Source: Bacteroidota bacterium
GTDB lineage: Bacteria > Bacteroidota > Ignavibacteria > UBA10030 > SZUA-254
Assembly (NCBI GenBank): GCA_030019075.1
Contig: JASEHD010000006.1
Coordinates: forward strand, 1-50,519
DNA: 50,519 nucleotides
Reading direction: 5' to 3'
Shown here: piece after piece, positions 25,904 through 34,713 of the stretch
How positions within the stretch are numbered: the first letter of the stretch is position 1
Layout of the letters: each line of letters opens with the position of its first letter
Translations under genes and position numbers: made by a program
Notes under the pieces: generated by a model
The model's input: only the letters and a program-made list of their open reading frames with translations
Told to the model about the DNA's origin: nothing
Database searches by the model: none

Positions 25904-26944
25904 CTAAATACTCAGTACAATTTTACCGAAATTTTTTCTTTCTTCCATTCTTTTATGAGCTTCGGCTGCTCTTTCCAGTGGGAAGACAGAATCCATGACT
26001 GGTTGAAGCTGTCGACAGCCAATACCTTTTCGGAAGAATTTCAATACTTCAATCATCTCACGCTTAGTTCCCATGAAAGAACCAAAGATAGTTAAATGTT
26101 TTGCAAAAACATAACGAATATCGACTTTAGCTAGATAATTATCGGTTGAGCCGCAAGTTACAAGTCTTCCCCCTTTTGCAAGGGTTGGGATACTTTTCTC
26201 GAAAATTTCACCGCCCGTATGTTCAAATACAATATCAACACCGCGCTTACTTGTTATCTGCTTAACTTCTTCTACAAAATCTTTTTCTTTATAATTTATT
26301 CCCTCATCGGCTCCGAGTTCCTTTGCTTTGTTCAGTTTTTCATCTGAGCCAGCAGTAATAATAACATGCGCACCGAATAGTTTCGCAATCTGAATTCCGG
26401 CAGAGCCAACACCACTGCCTCCACCATGAACGAGAACTGTTTCACCCGGTTTAATTTTAACAACTCCAACAAGCATGTGCCACGCGGTTAAGAACACAAG
26501 CGGTATGGCTGCCGCTTGGTTAAAATCTAAACCTTCCGGAATCGGAAGAACATTATCGGCAGGGAGTTTTACAAACTCAGCGTATGTTCCATCCTCTTTC
26601 GTGCCGAGTACATGGTATGCACGACAAAGATTATCAGTCCCACCCAAACACATCTCGCAGTGACCACACGAAATTCCGGGCGAGATAAGAACTCTGTCGC
26701 CAACTTTTAGAAAATCAACAGCACTTCCAACTTCAGCGATGATACCCGCACCATCGGAGCCGGGAATGTGTGGAAGCGGAATATTGCGTTCACGAGAACC
26801 GCTTCGCACCCAGATGTCAAGATGGTTCAACGCCGCAGCTTTCAGCTGGACGAGAACTTCATTTGGTCCGAATGCTGGTTTTAGTACATCTTCAAATCTG
26901 AGAACTTCAACAGTTCCAAACTCATGAAATCTAATTGCTTTCAT
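25904..26944 (-). CDS. Medium-chain dehydrogenase/reductase (quinone-oxidoreductase-like)
   Basis: This 346-residue enzyme has a GroES-like N-terminal domain and a Rossmann domain with GGGSGVGSAGIQIAKLFGA for NAD(P) binding. The structural-zinc loop is complete (CGHCEMCLGGTDNLC, four Cys). The usual catalytic-zinc GHE motif is replaced by GSDGAG, so it is probably not a classical zinc alcohol dehydrogenase but a reductase that kept the structural zinc. The substrate cannot be deduced. The minus-strand stop lies eight bases from the neighbouring miniature element. Confidence 0.85.
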   Translation of the reverse strand: MKAIRFHEFGTVEVLRFEDVLKPAFGPNEVLVQLKAAALNHLDIWVRSGSRERNIPLPHIPGSDGAGIIAEVGSAVDFLKVGDRVLISPGISCGHCEMCLGGTDNLCRAYHVLGTKEDGTYAEFVKLPADNVLPIPEGLDFNQAAAIPLVFLTAWHMLVGVVKIKPGETVLVHGGGSGVGSAGIQIAKLFGAHVIITAGSDEKLNKAKELGADEGINYKEKDFVEEVKQITSKRGVDIVFEHTGGEIFEKSIPTLAKGGRLVTCGSTDNYLAKVDIRYVFAKHLTIFGSFMGTKREMIEVLKFFRKGIGCRQLQPVMDSVFPLERAAEAHKRMEERKNFGKIVLSI

Positions 26945-27109
26945 AATTAATCATCTATCTTTGTTTATTGTTTTGAAAAGATACGTAAATTTAATCAAAG
27001 GAACAATCACGCTCTTTGCTCCTTACTCTATGCTCTCAGCTAATAGTTTGCATCTCACTTCACATTTCACTAATTTCACATATTCAAAACTATATCAACA
27101 GGAGTATTC

Positions 27110-28393
27110 ATGAAAATAAAAAAAGGTTTACAAAAGCTGCGGACGGATTTTCACCCGATGTTTTGGGTTGCAAATGGGATGGAGTTATTCGAGCGACTAG
27201 CTTATTACGGCCAGGCGGCTGTGTTAAGTATTTTCCTGCGGGATCATCTTCAATTCGATGAATTTCAGGCAGGCAAACTTTCATCTATTTTTGGCGGGCT
27301 AATTTATTTCCTTCCGATATTTGCCGGTGCGCTTGCAGATAAGTACGGTTTCCGTAAATCTTTTACATTCGCTTTCTTCATTCTTGCAATAGGTTATTTC
27401 CTGATTGGCGCTACCGGTATGCCGCCATTCTCTGATTTGATTGCAAAGGAACATTTATTCTGGACACTTGTTGCTATTTTAATATTTACAGCAATCGGCG
27501 GTTCGTTCATTAAACCGGCAGTTTTAGGAACGGTCTCAAAGACAACAACTCCCCAATCAAAGTCCTTAGGTTATGCTATATATTATATGCTTGTTAATAT
27601 CGGCGGTGCGATAGGACCTGCTATTGCATTTTTAGTTCGTGATAATATCGGGATTAGTTATGTATATCTTGTCTCTGCCTTTTCTTGTGCGTTGATGTTT
27701 TTCAGCACATTGATTTTCTATAAAGAACCGGGTGGCGCTGAAGATGCACCCGGTGGTTTGTTATCAGAAAAAATTTCAAATCTATTTTATGTTCTTACTA
27801 ACTTCCGCTTCATGATATTCCTACTTATTTTTTCTTTGTATTGGATAATGTTCTGGCAGATATTTATTATCATACCGTATTTTATTAGAGATTTCATATC
27901 TGCTGATGCACCATTTGAATTGGTCGAATCGACAGGCGCATGGAGTATCATCTTCCTTCAGGTTTTGGTTAACCGACTTACAGCTAAACTTTCTCCAATC
28001 ACAGCAATATCAATAGGATTTGCGCTTTCAGCTATAACCTGGTTAATTATTTTTACCAATCCAACTCTCTGGGTAATAGTGCCGGCACTCGTTATTTTTG
28101 CAATCGGTGAAATGACACAAGCGCCGCGATACTATGAATATATTGCCAATCTCGCGCCGAAAGGTCAGATTGGACTTTTCCAAGGATATGCCTTTTTACC
28201 AATAGCAATGGGCTGGGTTTTTGGTGGAACGTTTGGCGGATATATTTATAAAACATTTGCTAAAGAAGCCAATAATCCAGATGTTATCTGGCTTATACTT
28301 GCGGGGGTTGGAGCATTAGCTGCGGTGCTTATGTTGATGTACAATAAAATGGTCGCACATGAAAAAACTGCTTCGGCTACATCAAGAAAGTGA
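27110..28393 (+). CDS. MFS transporter of the POT (peptide/proton symporter) type
   Basis: This is a membrane protein of 427 residues with about 12 hydrophobic segments. The first membrane helix carries ELFERLAYYG, the ExxER motif of proton-coupled oligopeptide transporters that couples proton movement. GGLIYFLPIFAGALADKYG matches the MFS loop 2-3 signature. It probably imports small peptides, which would fit the secreted peptidases elsewhere in the window, although no direct link is visible. An AGGAG site precedes the ATG. It is the last recognisable gene before the accessory block. Confidence 0.85.
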   Translation: MKIKKGLQKLRTDFHPMFWVANGMELFERLAYYGQAAVLSIFLRDHLQFDEFQAGKLSSIFGGLIYFLPIFAGALADKYGFRKSFTFAFFILAIGYFLIGATGMPPFSDLIAKEHLFWTLVAILIFTAIGGSFIKPAVLGTVSKTTTPQSKSLGYAIYYMLVNIGGAIGPAIAFLVRDNIGISYVYLVSAFSCALMFFSTLIFYKEPGGAEDAPGGLLSEKISNLFYVLTNFRFMIFLLIFSLYWIMFWQIFIIIPYFIRDFISADAPFELVESTGAWSIIFLQVLVNRLTAKLSPITAISIGFALSAITWLIIFTNPTLWVIVPALVIFAIGEMTQAPRYYEYIANLAPKGQIGLFQGYAFLPIAMGWVFGGTFGGYIYKTFAKEANNPDVIWLILAGVGALAAVLMLMYNKMVAHEKTASATSRK

Positions 28394-28726
28394 ATAGAGT
28401 ATGTTTCCAGAATTTTACGTTGAGAAAGCCAACACAGTAAATACCTCACAAAGATGGTTTCAGTAAGAGCGTCATGAGCAATTTCTTGATGCTATGGTAT
28501 GTGATACAAATTATTCAATTTTGACTTTCGTTCTATCAAGCCGTATATTCTTGCTGTGTAATTTTTCGAGCTGATGACTTGGAGCGGTTGCGGTGAATAC
28601 GTTTATGGTCTGGTGCTTTTCTAGAATACATTGATACCTAAAAACGAAAAACGAATATAAAATACCAGATGAATCACAAAAATTGCTTAAATAAGCTAAA
28701 AATAAAAAAAATAACTACGCAATACT
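28394..28726. other. Gene-free stretch before the accessory block
   Basis: About 330 bases hold no supported gene. Composition becomes strongly A-rich towards 28720, and the last bases include the short palindrome ACGCAatacTGCGT. No promoter, tRNA or terminator was recognised. It may be the attachment side of the cassette block. Confidence 0.4.
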
Positions 28727-28745
28727 GCGTTATTACAAATGTTGC
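28727..28745 (+). repeat. 19-bp direct repeat at the left edge of the accessory block
   Basis: GCGTTATTACAAATGTTGC occurs here and again at 30778-30796. It contains GTTATTA, which resembles an integron R' core box. The two copies flank a three-gene segment. Confidence 0.8.
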
Positions 28746-28771
28746 GATTTTGCCAATTAAGGAGAACCCAT

Positions 28772-29104
28772 ATGAGAAGAACGATCTTTTTCTGCTTCAT
28801 AGTAGCCGTGACAATCGCTTTCATCGGTTGTGCAACAACAAACCAGTTTATCAAACTTGAACTCGGTATGACCAAAAAGCAAGTATTGTATACAATCGGT
28901 GATCCCGACGTTGCTCGTGGTTCTGTTCGTAATAAATATGACCAACTGATTGAAGTCTGGGAGTATAACCGCTTGGTGAGCAATTGGTCTTGGGATAAGA
29001 AACGAATGTGGGTTTACTTTTGCGACGGTCATCTTGCTCAATGGGGTGAAGCGGGCGATTGGGCACGAGAGGCCGATCGAATCTATGAAATCAGGTACCG
29101 ATAA
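28772..29104 (+). CDS. BamE/SmpA-like small lipoprotein
   Basis: This 110-residue lipoprotein has a signal ending FIGC, so it is acylated at that Cys. The mature part contains LELGMTKKQVLYTIGDPD, the characteristic start of the SmpA/OmlA (BamE) fold, in which one Gly-Met turn leads into a helix and a GxPD loop. The rest gives the beta strands (EVWEYNRL, RMWVYFCDG). I choose the ATG at 28772 because AAGGAG lies eight bases ahead; the track start adds 11 residues. In a cassette-like block it need not be the cell's true BamE and may be a mobile homologue. Its role is unknown. Confidence 0.8.
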   Translation: MRRTIFFCFIVAVTIAFIGCATTNQFIKLELGMTKKQVLYTIGDPDVARGSVRNKYDQLIEVWEYNRLVSNWSWDKKRMWVYFCDGHLAQWGEAGDWAREADRIYEIRYR

Positions 29105-29112
29105 TTTTGGGT

Positions 29113-29757
29113 ATGAGTCAAGCGTCAAAGATACCATCTTCTCTATGCTACTTTTGTGGTGCGCCTGCAACCACGAATGATCATCTGCCACCAGGCAACA
29201 CGTTTCCAGATCCAAAACCGATTAATCTCATAACTGTACCTAGTTGTGATATACACAATACAAAACAATCGAAAGATGATGAGTACTTCGGTATTATCAT
29301 AAAGACAGCAAGTGGAAAAAGCCCGATTGCTGAATCCATGATTAAGGACAAAGTTGTCCGCGGCTTTTTAAGGCGCCCAGCACTTCTACGCTCGCTGATG
29401 AAGAGGAGCAGGACTGTCGAGTTAACCACTCCATCGGGACTTGTTGTTGGAACTGCCCCTGCGTTCGAATATAAAAGAGAGCGTATCGCAACAGTCGTGA
29501 CTCGAATGACGAGAGGTTTCTATTTCAAATTCTGTGGACAGCGTCTTCCTAATGAATACGATGTAAAAGTTTTCCCGATCAATCCCACGTTGGATGAGGT
29601 TGCACATTATTTTCTGACGAGAGTACCTTTGATCGCCTTTGCTCCAGGGGTTTTCAGCTTCAAGTATCAACAGGATGGAAATGATCCTTTTTTCTCTGTC
29701 TGGTTTTTCATGTTTTATGAACAGACACTGCTCGTTTCTCTAACTATGAAAGAGTAA
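29113..29757 (+). CDS. HNH-like zinc-binding protein of unknown function
   Basis: This 214-residue protein has an N-terminal motif CYFCG, then DHLPPGNTF and VPSCDIHN, spaced as in HNH/treble-clef nuclease-like domains. The HNH reading is inferred: the usual last His or Asn is present (HN), but the remainder has no recognisable domain. The ATG at 29113 follows the lipoprotein stop by eight bases; no Shine-Dalgarno site is seen. Its composition is clearly more GC-rich than the methyltransferase genes 3 kb away, which fits separate origins for the genes in this block. Confidence 0.6.
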   Translation: MSQASKIPSSLCYFCGAPATTNDHLPPGNTFPDPKPINLITVPSCDIHNTKQSKDDEYFGIIIKTASGKSPIAESMIKDKVVRGFLRRPALLRSLMKRSRTVELTTPSGLVVGTAPAFEYKRERIATVVTRMTRGFYFKFCGQRLPNEYDVKVFPINPTLDEVAHYFLTRVPLIAFAPGVFSFKYQQDGNDPFFSVWFFMFYEQTLLVSLTMKE

Positions 29758-29822
29758 ATTGGCAACGGCATATAACAGCAGTAGCAACGCAACCGTAACA
29801 AAAATGATAACCGACAGTCCCA

Positions 29823-30641
29823 ATGTTTTCCATTAGAACTTCAAATTCTGATCCGATTCTCATTGACATGTGGATGAGTTCCCCAAGCGTCTACTTGGAC
29901 TATTCCGTCATTGTCACGCTGGCCAATGACACTGTTCGGGCCAACGCTTTTCGAGATGCCCTAGCCGAGAAAAATGGCACACTTGCAATCTCGAGCGCTC
30001 ACCTGATTGAGGCCTGCGGTCTAGGAATTGGTCCGACATTCGCTAGGATCAAGAGCTTTCTTGACTCGATCGGCAACAAATTTGCTATCATAAACTTCAA
30101 TCCAGCTGAAGTCATTGAAAAAGAAAAGAATCTCAAACCCAACGATCCCTGCCCGGTCTTCGATCTGGTTCTTGCTAAGCAGGTGATTCATCAATGGAAC
30201 GGGTTGTCGCCAATTACCGCAGGAGCGTTGTTGAATAACCTACAGAACAATCCAAGACTCAGTCAACAGTACAAGCAAATCCAAATCGCACAGAAATCAG
30301 ACATTAAGAACATTTTCGACCAAGGCCGTTATGAATATCGCAATAACCCTATTGCCCGCAAGAATATCGATATGAGTGATTGCATAGATCCAGGTCTAAC
30401 TCGTACCGAGAAGATCTACTACTTTTTGAGACGCGAGGCGATAAGAACTAACGATGACTTCGTTGAGACCGACTCGTTCGATTTTTGGCATAGTGTCGTC
30501 GCTGTATCGTATAATGACTATGTTGTCCATGACAAGAAATGGGCAAGAAGGCTTAAGGCAATCAATTTGCCCCCACGAACGGTAAAGGTGTTTGCGGGCA
30601 TCGAAATAGATAACTTCATTCTTGACTTGCAGTCTACCTGA
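29823..30641 (+). CDS. PIN-like domain protein (possible RNase)
   Basis: This protein has up to 272 residues. Several elements recall PIN-domain ribonucleases: an N-terminal hydrophobic strand with Asp (VYLDYSVIV), SSAHLIEA with a Glu in the following helix, and a late DSFDFWHSVVAVSYNDYVVHDKKW with the Asp pattern of the distal active site. There is a long helical insert between them. No antitoxin-like small gene is adjacent. The start is uncertain: ATG 29823 or ATG 29868, neither with a clear Shine-Dalgarno site. It is relatively GC-rich for this window. A stand-alone RNase or defence effector is possible but not shown. Confidence 0.55.
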   Translation: MFSIRTSNSDPILIDMWMSSPSVYLDYSVIVTLANDTVRANAFRDALAEKNGTLAISSAHLIEACGLGIGPTFARIKSFLDSIGNKFAIINFNPAEVIEKEKNLKPNDPCPVFDLVLAKQVIHQWNGLSPITAGALLNNLQNNPRLSQQYKQIQIAQKSDIKNIFDQGRYEYRNNPIARKNIDMSDCIDPGLTRTEKIYYFLRREAIRTNDDFVETDSFDFWHSVVAVSYNDYVVHDKKWARRLKAINLPPRTVKVFAGIEIDNFILDLQST

Positions 30642-30675
30642 CGAATGACAGAAACCGAAACAACGGCTACGCTGC

Positions 30676-30786
30676 GCATAACACGGCAAAAAACGTCGCT
30701 GGAAGTGTCGATGTATCAAAATCCTCGCTCAATACTTTTGCTCTCTCGAATAGCAATTAGATGTTCGCAAAAGTATTGCGTTATTA
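30676..30786 (+). other. Degenerate attC-like site after the PIN-like gene
   Basis: GCATAAC (30676-30682) and GTTATTA (30780-30786) would be the outer boxes and pair at five of seven positions. A perfect 12-base inverted repeat (CAATACTTTTGC, 30730-30741; GCAAAAGTATTG, 30767-30778) lies next to the right box. The inner arms do not sit where a canonical attC needs them, so the call is weak. Confidence 0.35.
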
Positions 30787-30796
30787 CAAATGTTGC
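30778..30796 (+). repeat. 19-bp direct repeat, second copy
   Basis: This is identical to 28727-28745. The sequence after it differs, so the repeat marks a junction rather than a longer duplication. Confidence 0.8.
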
Positions 30797-30905
30797 TACG
30801 CCATTCGCGCAGCACTTCGTGCTGTGCTCATGAGCGACGTAGCAACGTTGCGCGGGCTTCGCCCTCGTTGTGCTTGTTCGCTGCGCGAACGGCGCACAAC
30901 ATCGG
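30789..30905. repeat. Block of nested GC-rich hairpins
   Basis: An outer pair GTTGCTACG/CGTAGCAAC encloses AGCAC-ttc-GTGCT. GGGC-ttc-GCCC follows, and then GTTGTGC/GCACAAC encloses TTCGC-tgc-GCGAA. The whole stretch could fold into a compact multi-stem structure in one strand. No ORF or known RNA family was recognised in the 378-base gap (30642-31019). Confidence 0.65.
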
Positions 30906-31019
30906 GAAGGACGGCAATTGTTTTGCTTTTTAACAAATCAGCAAAAGCCATATGACAATAAGCGGTATTTTGGCAACGTTTCCATTTTGAATAAGAGGAA
31001 TAATAATTATATACTGCAT

Positions 31020-31988
31020 ATGAATAAAAAGCCACTTCAGATTCTATCAACATATACGATGATTTTGTTACTTTTTCTGTCTTCAAACAACCTGTACGCT
31101 CAAGCTGATGAATTCAATGTTCTTGTTTTTCTCAAGAATGGCACTTCTGTATGCGGTAAGATACTTGAAAATAAAACAGAAAGGATTATCAAACTCCAAA
31201 CTAAGAGCGGAAGCGTTTTTGAAATCAAATATGATGAAGTTGAAAAAATCAAAAAGGGAGATTCAACTATATATCTCCATCAAAATGAAAAAGAGCAAAA
31301 ACCATTACAAAAGATTAATCCATCACCGTCTCTGAGCAAGGATACAACTAAATTTACAAAGAAACCCAAACCTCAAGTGATCAAATCAGTTCCGATTTCG
31401 TCAGAAGACGAAAACGTCAAGTCAAATGTATTGCTTGGCGCGAAGGTGGGTTTCTTTCATCTTATTATTACTGCTGGTGCAGAAGACCTCTACGGCCAAC
31501 CTGCAGGTGCCTTTTGGGGATTAGAATTAGAAATACCTCTTAAAGCAAATTTATCTATACTCGGCAGTTTTAATAATTTCCAATCCTCCACGGGCAAGGT
31601 TGTACAAAAAATAGATAGTAGAACATTTTCTGTTGAGCCCAAATACCATCAAAGTTGGTTTCTCTTTGGAATTAAAGTATTTCTTATTTCTGAAGGTGAT
31701 TTGCGACCCTACATTGGGGCAAAATTGGGAAATATTGATGCAAATATGGAAACAAGAGATTATGATAAAAATAATAAGTCTTCGATTGAAGGTGCTAGCT
31801 TTCGCAAGTCATCTTTTTGTTACTCCTTATATACGGGTTTCAGCATTCAAACCTCCAAAACTATTTTTGCATTTTTAGAACTTGAATTGATTGGAGCTCC
31901 ACTCAGAGAATTTAAAGAGATGGGATTGGTAAGTGGCGGATCCCTTGGTGGAGTTTGTGGAAGCGTCGGATTGCAACTCGGTATTTAG
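31020..31988 (+). CDS. Exported outer membrane-type protein with an N-terminal SH3-like segment
   Basis: This is a 322-residue protein with a signal peptide ending NNLYAQ. The next 45 residues (VFLKNGTSVCGKILENKTER to YDEVEKIKKG) resemble a small SH3/Sm-like beta domain found in front of secreted proteins. A Lys/Pro/Ser linker and a beta-rich C-terminal part with repeated Gly-aromatic strands suggest an outer membrane barrel of about eight strands. I place the start at the ATG 31020; the track start at 30870 would run through the hairpin block. The name of the family is not known to me. It is followed by a well-formed attC-like site. Confidence 0.6.
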   Translation: MNKKPLQILSTYTMILLLFLSSNNLYAQADEFNVLVFLKNGTSVCGKILENKTERIIKLQTKSGSVFEIKYDEVEKIKKGDSTIYLHQNEKEQKPLQKINPSPSLSKDTTKFTKKPKPQVIKSVPISSEDENVKSNVLLGAKVGFFHLIITAGAEDLYGQPAGAFWGLELEIPLKANLSILGSFNNFQSSTGKVVQKIDSRTFSVEPKYHQSWFLFGIKVFLISEGDLRPYIGAKLGNIDANMETRDYDKNNKSSIEGASFRKSSFCYSLYTGFSIQTSKTIFAFLELELIGAPLREFKEMGLVSGGSLGGVCGSVGLQLGI

Positions 31989-32026
31989 GTTTGGTTATAG
32001 AGAAATTAATAGAGCAAAACAACTGC

Positions 32027-32194
32027 AGTTAACAATTGTAAAAATGTTTGTAATAATTGTTTCATATAATCCTCAAGTTTTATTGTTAAGAATGTTCATC
32101 TTTAATTTTCATTTTTAGTCAGTGCCATCACTCACGATAAATGACTTTATTTTAAGTTCGTTCCGGCACTGCATTTTTACAAGGCACGTTGGGT
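32027..32194 (+). other. attC-like recombination site 1
   Basis: The order is an outer box AGTTAAC (32027-32033), two spacer bases and an inner arm TTGTAAAAATG (32036-32046). The long loop holds a CAGTGCC/GGCACTG pair. The perfectly complementary arm CATTTTTACAA (32172-32182), five spacer bases and the core box GTTGGGT (32188-32194, fitting GTTRRRY) complete it. This is the architecture of integron attC sites, including the 2-versus-5 unpaired spacer. About 168 bases is at the long end of known sizes. Confidence 0.6.
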
Positions 32195-32267
32195 TCAAGT
32201 GTAGAAAGACAAGGACACAGATAATCAGAAAATGACAATTAGAAACTTTAAAACGAGATAAAAAGAT

Positions 32268-33383
32268 ATGGCAAACAAAAATCTTAAAAACGCAAGACGG
32301 GCAAAGAACGATGAATTTTATACTCTATATAGCGATATTCAAAAAGAAGTTTCAGCGTATTTAGAATACAATACTAATGTATTCAAGGGTAAGGTTATAT
32401 ATTGCAACTGTGATGACCCATTTGAAAGCAACTTCTTTCGTTATTTCGTACTTAATTTTAATCGCTTTGGTTTAAAACAGCTAATCACAACCAGCTATAA
32501 ACCTTCACCTATTGCCAATACACAATTAGCTTTATTTGGAGACGACAAAACCATACCAAAATCAAAAGGGCGACCAAAGATAACAGCTAATAAATTTATC
32601 ATTAATGAAGTTGGCGATATAGATAGTGATGGTGAATTTAATTTAAAAGATGTTTCCCTACAATTAAAAGAAAATAAAAACAATGAATGGACACCTTTAA
32701 ATAGTACTGGAGATTTCCGAAGCGACGAGTGTATAAATCTTTTGGAGCAATCCGATATTGTTGTGACCAATCCTCCTTTTAGTCTCTTTCTGGAATATCT
32801 TAATCAACTTTTTGATTATAAAAAACAATTTTTAATTATTGGTAATATCAATTGTCTAACTTATAAAGAAGTATTCAAAGCAATTAAAAGAAATGAGATT
32901 TGGCTTGGAAACGGAATGGGAAGATGGATTTCAGGTTTCATAGTCCCTAAGTCCTATGAATTGTATGGTTCAGAAGCTCGTATAGACGAAAACGGAGATA
33001 GAATTGTTTCCACTAATAATTGTTTGTGGCTTACAAATCTTGACCATGGTCGTCGTCATCAACCATTAGACCTTATGACAATGGCTGATAATAAGAGATA
33101 TAATAAAAAATTATTAAAAAAAGAGAATAGTTATAAAAAATATGATAACTATGATGCAATTGAAGTGCCTTACACTGAGGCTATTCCGAGTGATTATGAT
33201 GGTGAGATGGGTGTACCAATAACATTTCTTGATAAATATAATCCTGAACAGTTTGAAATTATTGATATAAATCCACATTTTTTTTCAATAGTAGAACAAG
33301 GTCTTCCTAAACCTTCTCAATTAAAAATTGCTGGTCATAAAGACCCGTATGCTCGTATTTTGATAAAACATAAAAAGAAATAA
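32268..33383 (+). CDS. EcoRI-family adenine-specific DNA methyltransferase
   Basis: This is a 371-residue DNA N6-adenine methyltransferase related to M.EcoRI. Characteristic segments are [17 protein letters not shown] near the start, [18 protein letters not shown] and the catalytic motif TNPPFSLF (about residues 166-173). [16 protein letters not shown] lies near the C-terminus. It probably methylates an adenine in a short recognition site to protect host DNA. The DUF262-HNH gene starts two bases after its stop. The gene is AT-rich compared with the rest of the block. The recognition sequence cannot be predicted; no EcoRI-like endonuclease gene is adjacent. Confidence 0.88.
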   Translation: MANKNLKNARRAKNDEFYTLYSDIQKEVSAYLEYNTNVFKGKVIYCNCDDPFESNFFRYFVLNFNRFGLKQLITTSYKPSPIANTQLALFGDDKTIPKSKGRPKITANKFIINEVGDIDSDGEFNLKDVSLQLKENKNNEWTPLNSTGDFRSDECINLLEQSDIVVTNPPFSLFLEYLNQLFDYKKQFLIIGNINCLTYKEVFKAIKRNEIWLGNGMGRWISGFIVPKSYELYGSEARIDENGDRIVSTNNCLWLTNLDHGRRHQPLDLMTMADNKRYNKKLLKKENSYKKYDNYDAIEVPYTEAIPSDYDGEMGVPITFLDKYNPEQFEIIDINPHFFSIVEQGLPKPSQLKIAGHKDPYARILIKHKKK

Positions 33384-33384
33384 T

Positions 33385-34554
33385 ATGAAAACGACTTTGA
33401 AAACAAATATTACTGTAAAAGAAATCTGCGAAGGATTCGTCTATAATGAGCTTGAAGGAAAGGGTTTATTTGGTTTATCTGGAAAACTAACTATCCAACC
33501 AGAGTATCAACGCAACTATATTTATGCATCCGACGGCGGTAAGAGAGAAATGGCAGTCATTGCATCTATCCTTAAAGGGTATCCAATAGGATTGATTTAT
33601 TTTAACAAAGTAAGTTATGGCAAGCTTGAAGTTTTAGATGGGCAACAGCGTATTACCAGTATTGGTAGATTTGTTACGGACAAATTTATCATTAAAGATG
33701 AAAATGGAACGGAACAATACTTTGGCAGTATGGCAAAAGACAAGAAAGATAAGATTTGGGAAACAAAATTGCTAATTTATGAATGCGAAGGTACAGAAAG
33801 TGAGATTAAAGAATGGTTTAAAACAATCAATATCGCAGGCGTTCCGCTAAACAATCAGGAATTACTAAATGCTGTTTATTCTGGTCCATTTGTAACACTG
33901 GCGAAAGAAGAATTTAGTAATAGCCGAAACACGAATATTCAAAAATGGGGTGCTTACATCTCTGGTAGTATAAATAGACAAGAGTTTTTAGAATGTGCGC
34001 TTGATTGGGTTAGTAAAGGAAACATAGGCGACTATATGAGCCGTCATAGGTTTGATACAAACATAAAGGAATTGAAGACTTATTTTACAAGTGTAATAGA
34101 CTGGGTTTCGACAGTCTTCACAGATGTTGAAAGTGAAATGCGTGGACTTGAATGGGGACGACTGTATGAAACATATCATAAAAAAGCATTTGACCCTAAA
34201 AAAGTATCAGCAGAAGTCCAAAAACTTTATGGAGACCCTTATATTAAAAATCGTAAAGGAGTATTCGAGTATAATCTTGGCGGTTCAAAAGATACGAAAT
34301 TATTAGAAGTTCGTGTTTTTGACGAAGCAACAAAGAAAACTGTTTACATGAAACAAACAACGGAAGCAGAAAAAAAGAGCATTTCTAATTGTCCTTTATG
34401 TGCAATCGGACACGATTCTAACAAGACAAAAATTTGGAAACTTTCAGAGATGGATGCAGACCACGTGACAGCATGGAGTAAAAGCGGTGCAACTGATATA
34501 AAGAATTGCCAAATGTTATGCAAGACACACAATAGAGCAAAAGGGAATAAGTAA
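33385..34554 (+). CDS. DUF262 protein with C-terminal HNH nuclease domain
   Basis: This 389-residue protein has an N-terminal DUF262/ParB-like domain with the DGQQRITSI motif (about residues 88-96), which in GmrSD-type enzymes belongs to the nucleotide-using part. The C-terminal domain has [17 protein letters not shown] and [11 protein letters not shown], a complete HNH (treble-clef) nuclease with zinc Cys pairs. Because it is fused to HNH and coupled to a methyltransferase gene, it is probably the restriction partner. Whether it cuts unmodified DNA (type II-like) or modified DNA (type IV-like) is open. It is followed by attC-like site 2. Confidence 0.85.
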   Translation: MKTTLKTNITVKEICEGFVYNELEGKGLFGLSGKLTIQPEYQRNYIYASDGGKREMAVIASILKGYPIGLIYFNKVSYGKLEVLDGQQRITSIGRFVTDKFIIKDENGTEQYFGSMAKDKKDKIWETKLLIYECEGTESEIKEWFKTINIAGVPLNNQELLNAVYSGPFVTLAKEEFSNSRNTNIQKWGAYISGSINRQEFLECALDWVSKGNIGDYMSRHRFDTNIKELKTYFTSVIDWVSTVFTDVESEMRGLEWGRLYETYHKKAFDPKKVSAEVQKLYGDPYIKNRKGVFEYNLGGSKDTKLLEVRVFDEATKKTVYMKQTTEAEKKSISNCPLCAIGHDSNKTKIWKLSEMDADHVTAWSKSGATDIKNCQMLCKTHNRAKGNK

Positions 34555-34583
34555 AAAAATGACAGGAAAAACAGAACACCAGC

Positions 34584-34713
34584 ACCCAACAAAGTGTATA
34601 TGCCATAAGGGTTTCAGTGGGTATTCAAGCATTACCGCCCGCTCAAACTTTCGTTTCGGTGGACAGGAAAGTACTCCGCAATCCCTTACGGCACATACAC
34701 TCAAACGTTATGT
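34584..34713 (+). other. attC-like recombination site 2
   Basis: The outer box is ACCCAAC (34584-34590, RYYYAAC), followed by two spacer bases and the arm AGTGTATATGCC (34593-34604). The complementary arm GGCACATACACT (34690-34701, one G-T pair), five spacer bases (CAAAC) and the core GTTATGT (34707-34713) complete the site. Pairing extends inwards (ATAAGGG/CCCTTAC). Total length is 130 bases. Spacing is the same as in site 1. Confidence 0.65.

Larger units (their letters stand above)
32189..34707 (+). mobile_element. Candidate integron gene cassette carrying a methyltransferase/nuclease pair
   Basis: The left boundary is G|TTGGGT at 32188/32189 and the right boundary is G|TTATGT at 34707/34708. 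If excised as a circle, the left TTGGGT would join the terminal G and rebuild GTTGGGT. That is the exact reverse complement of the cassette's own R'' box ACCCAAC (34584-34590). This self-match is the hallmark of a real cassette. Both genes face towards the attC site, as usual. Confidence 0.6.

Noticed and set aside
29757-29825. An attC site between the HNH-like and PIN-like genes (ATATAAC at 29765)
   Set aside because: Only 66 bases are available and no complementary arms or right core box could be found.
28727-30796. The three-gene segment as a composite transposon
   Set aside because: The ends are short direct repeats, no inverted ends or transposase were found, and the repeat contains an attC-type core.
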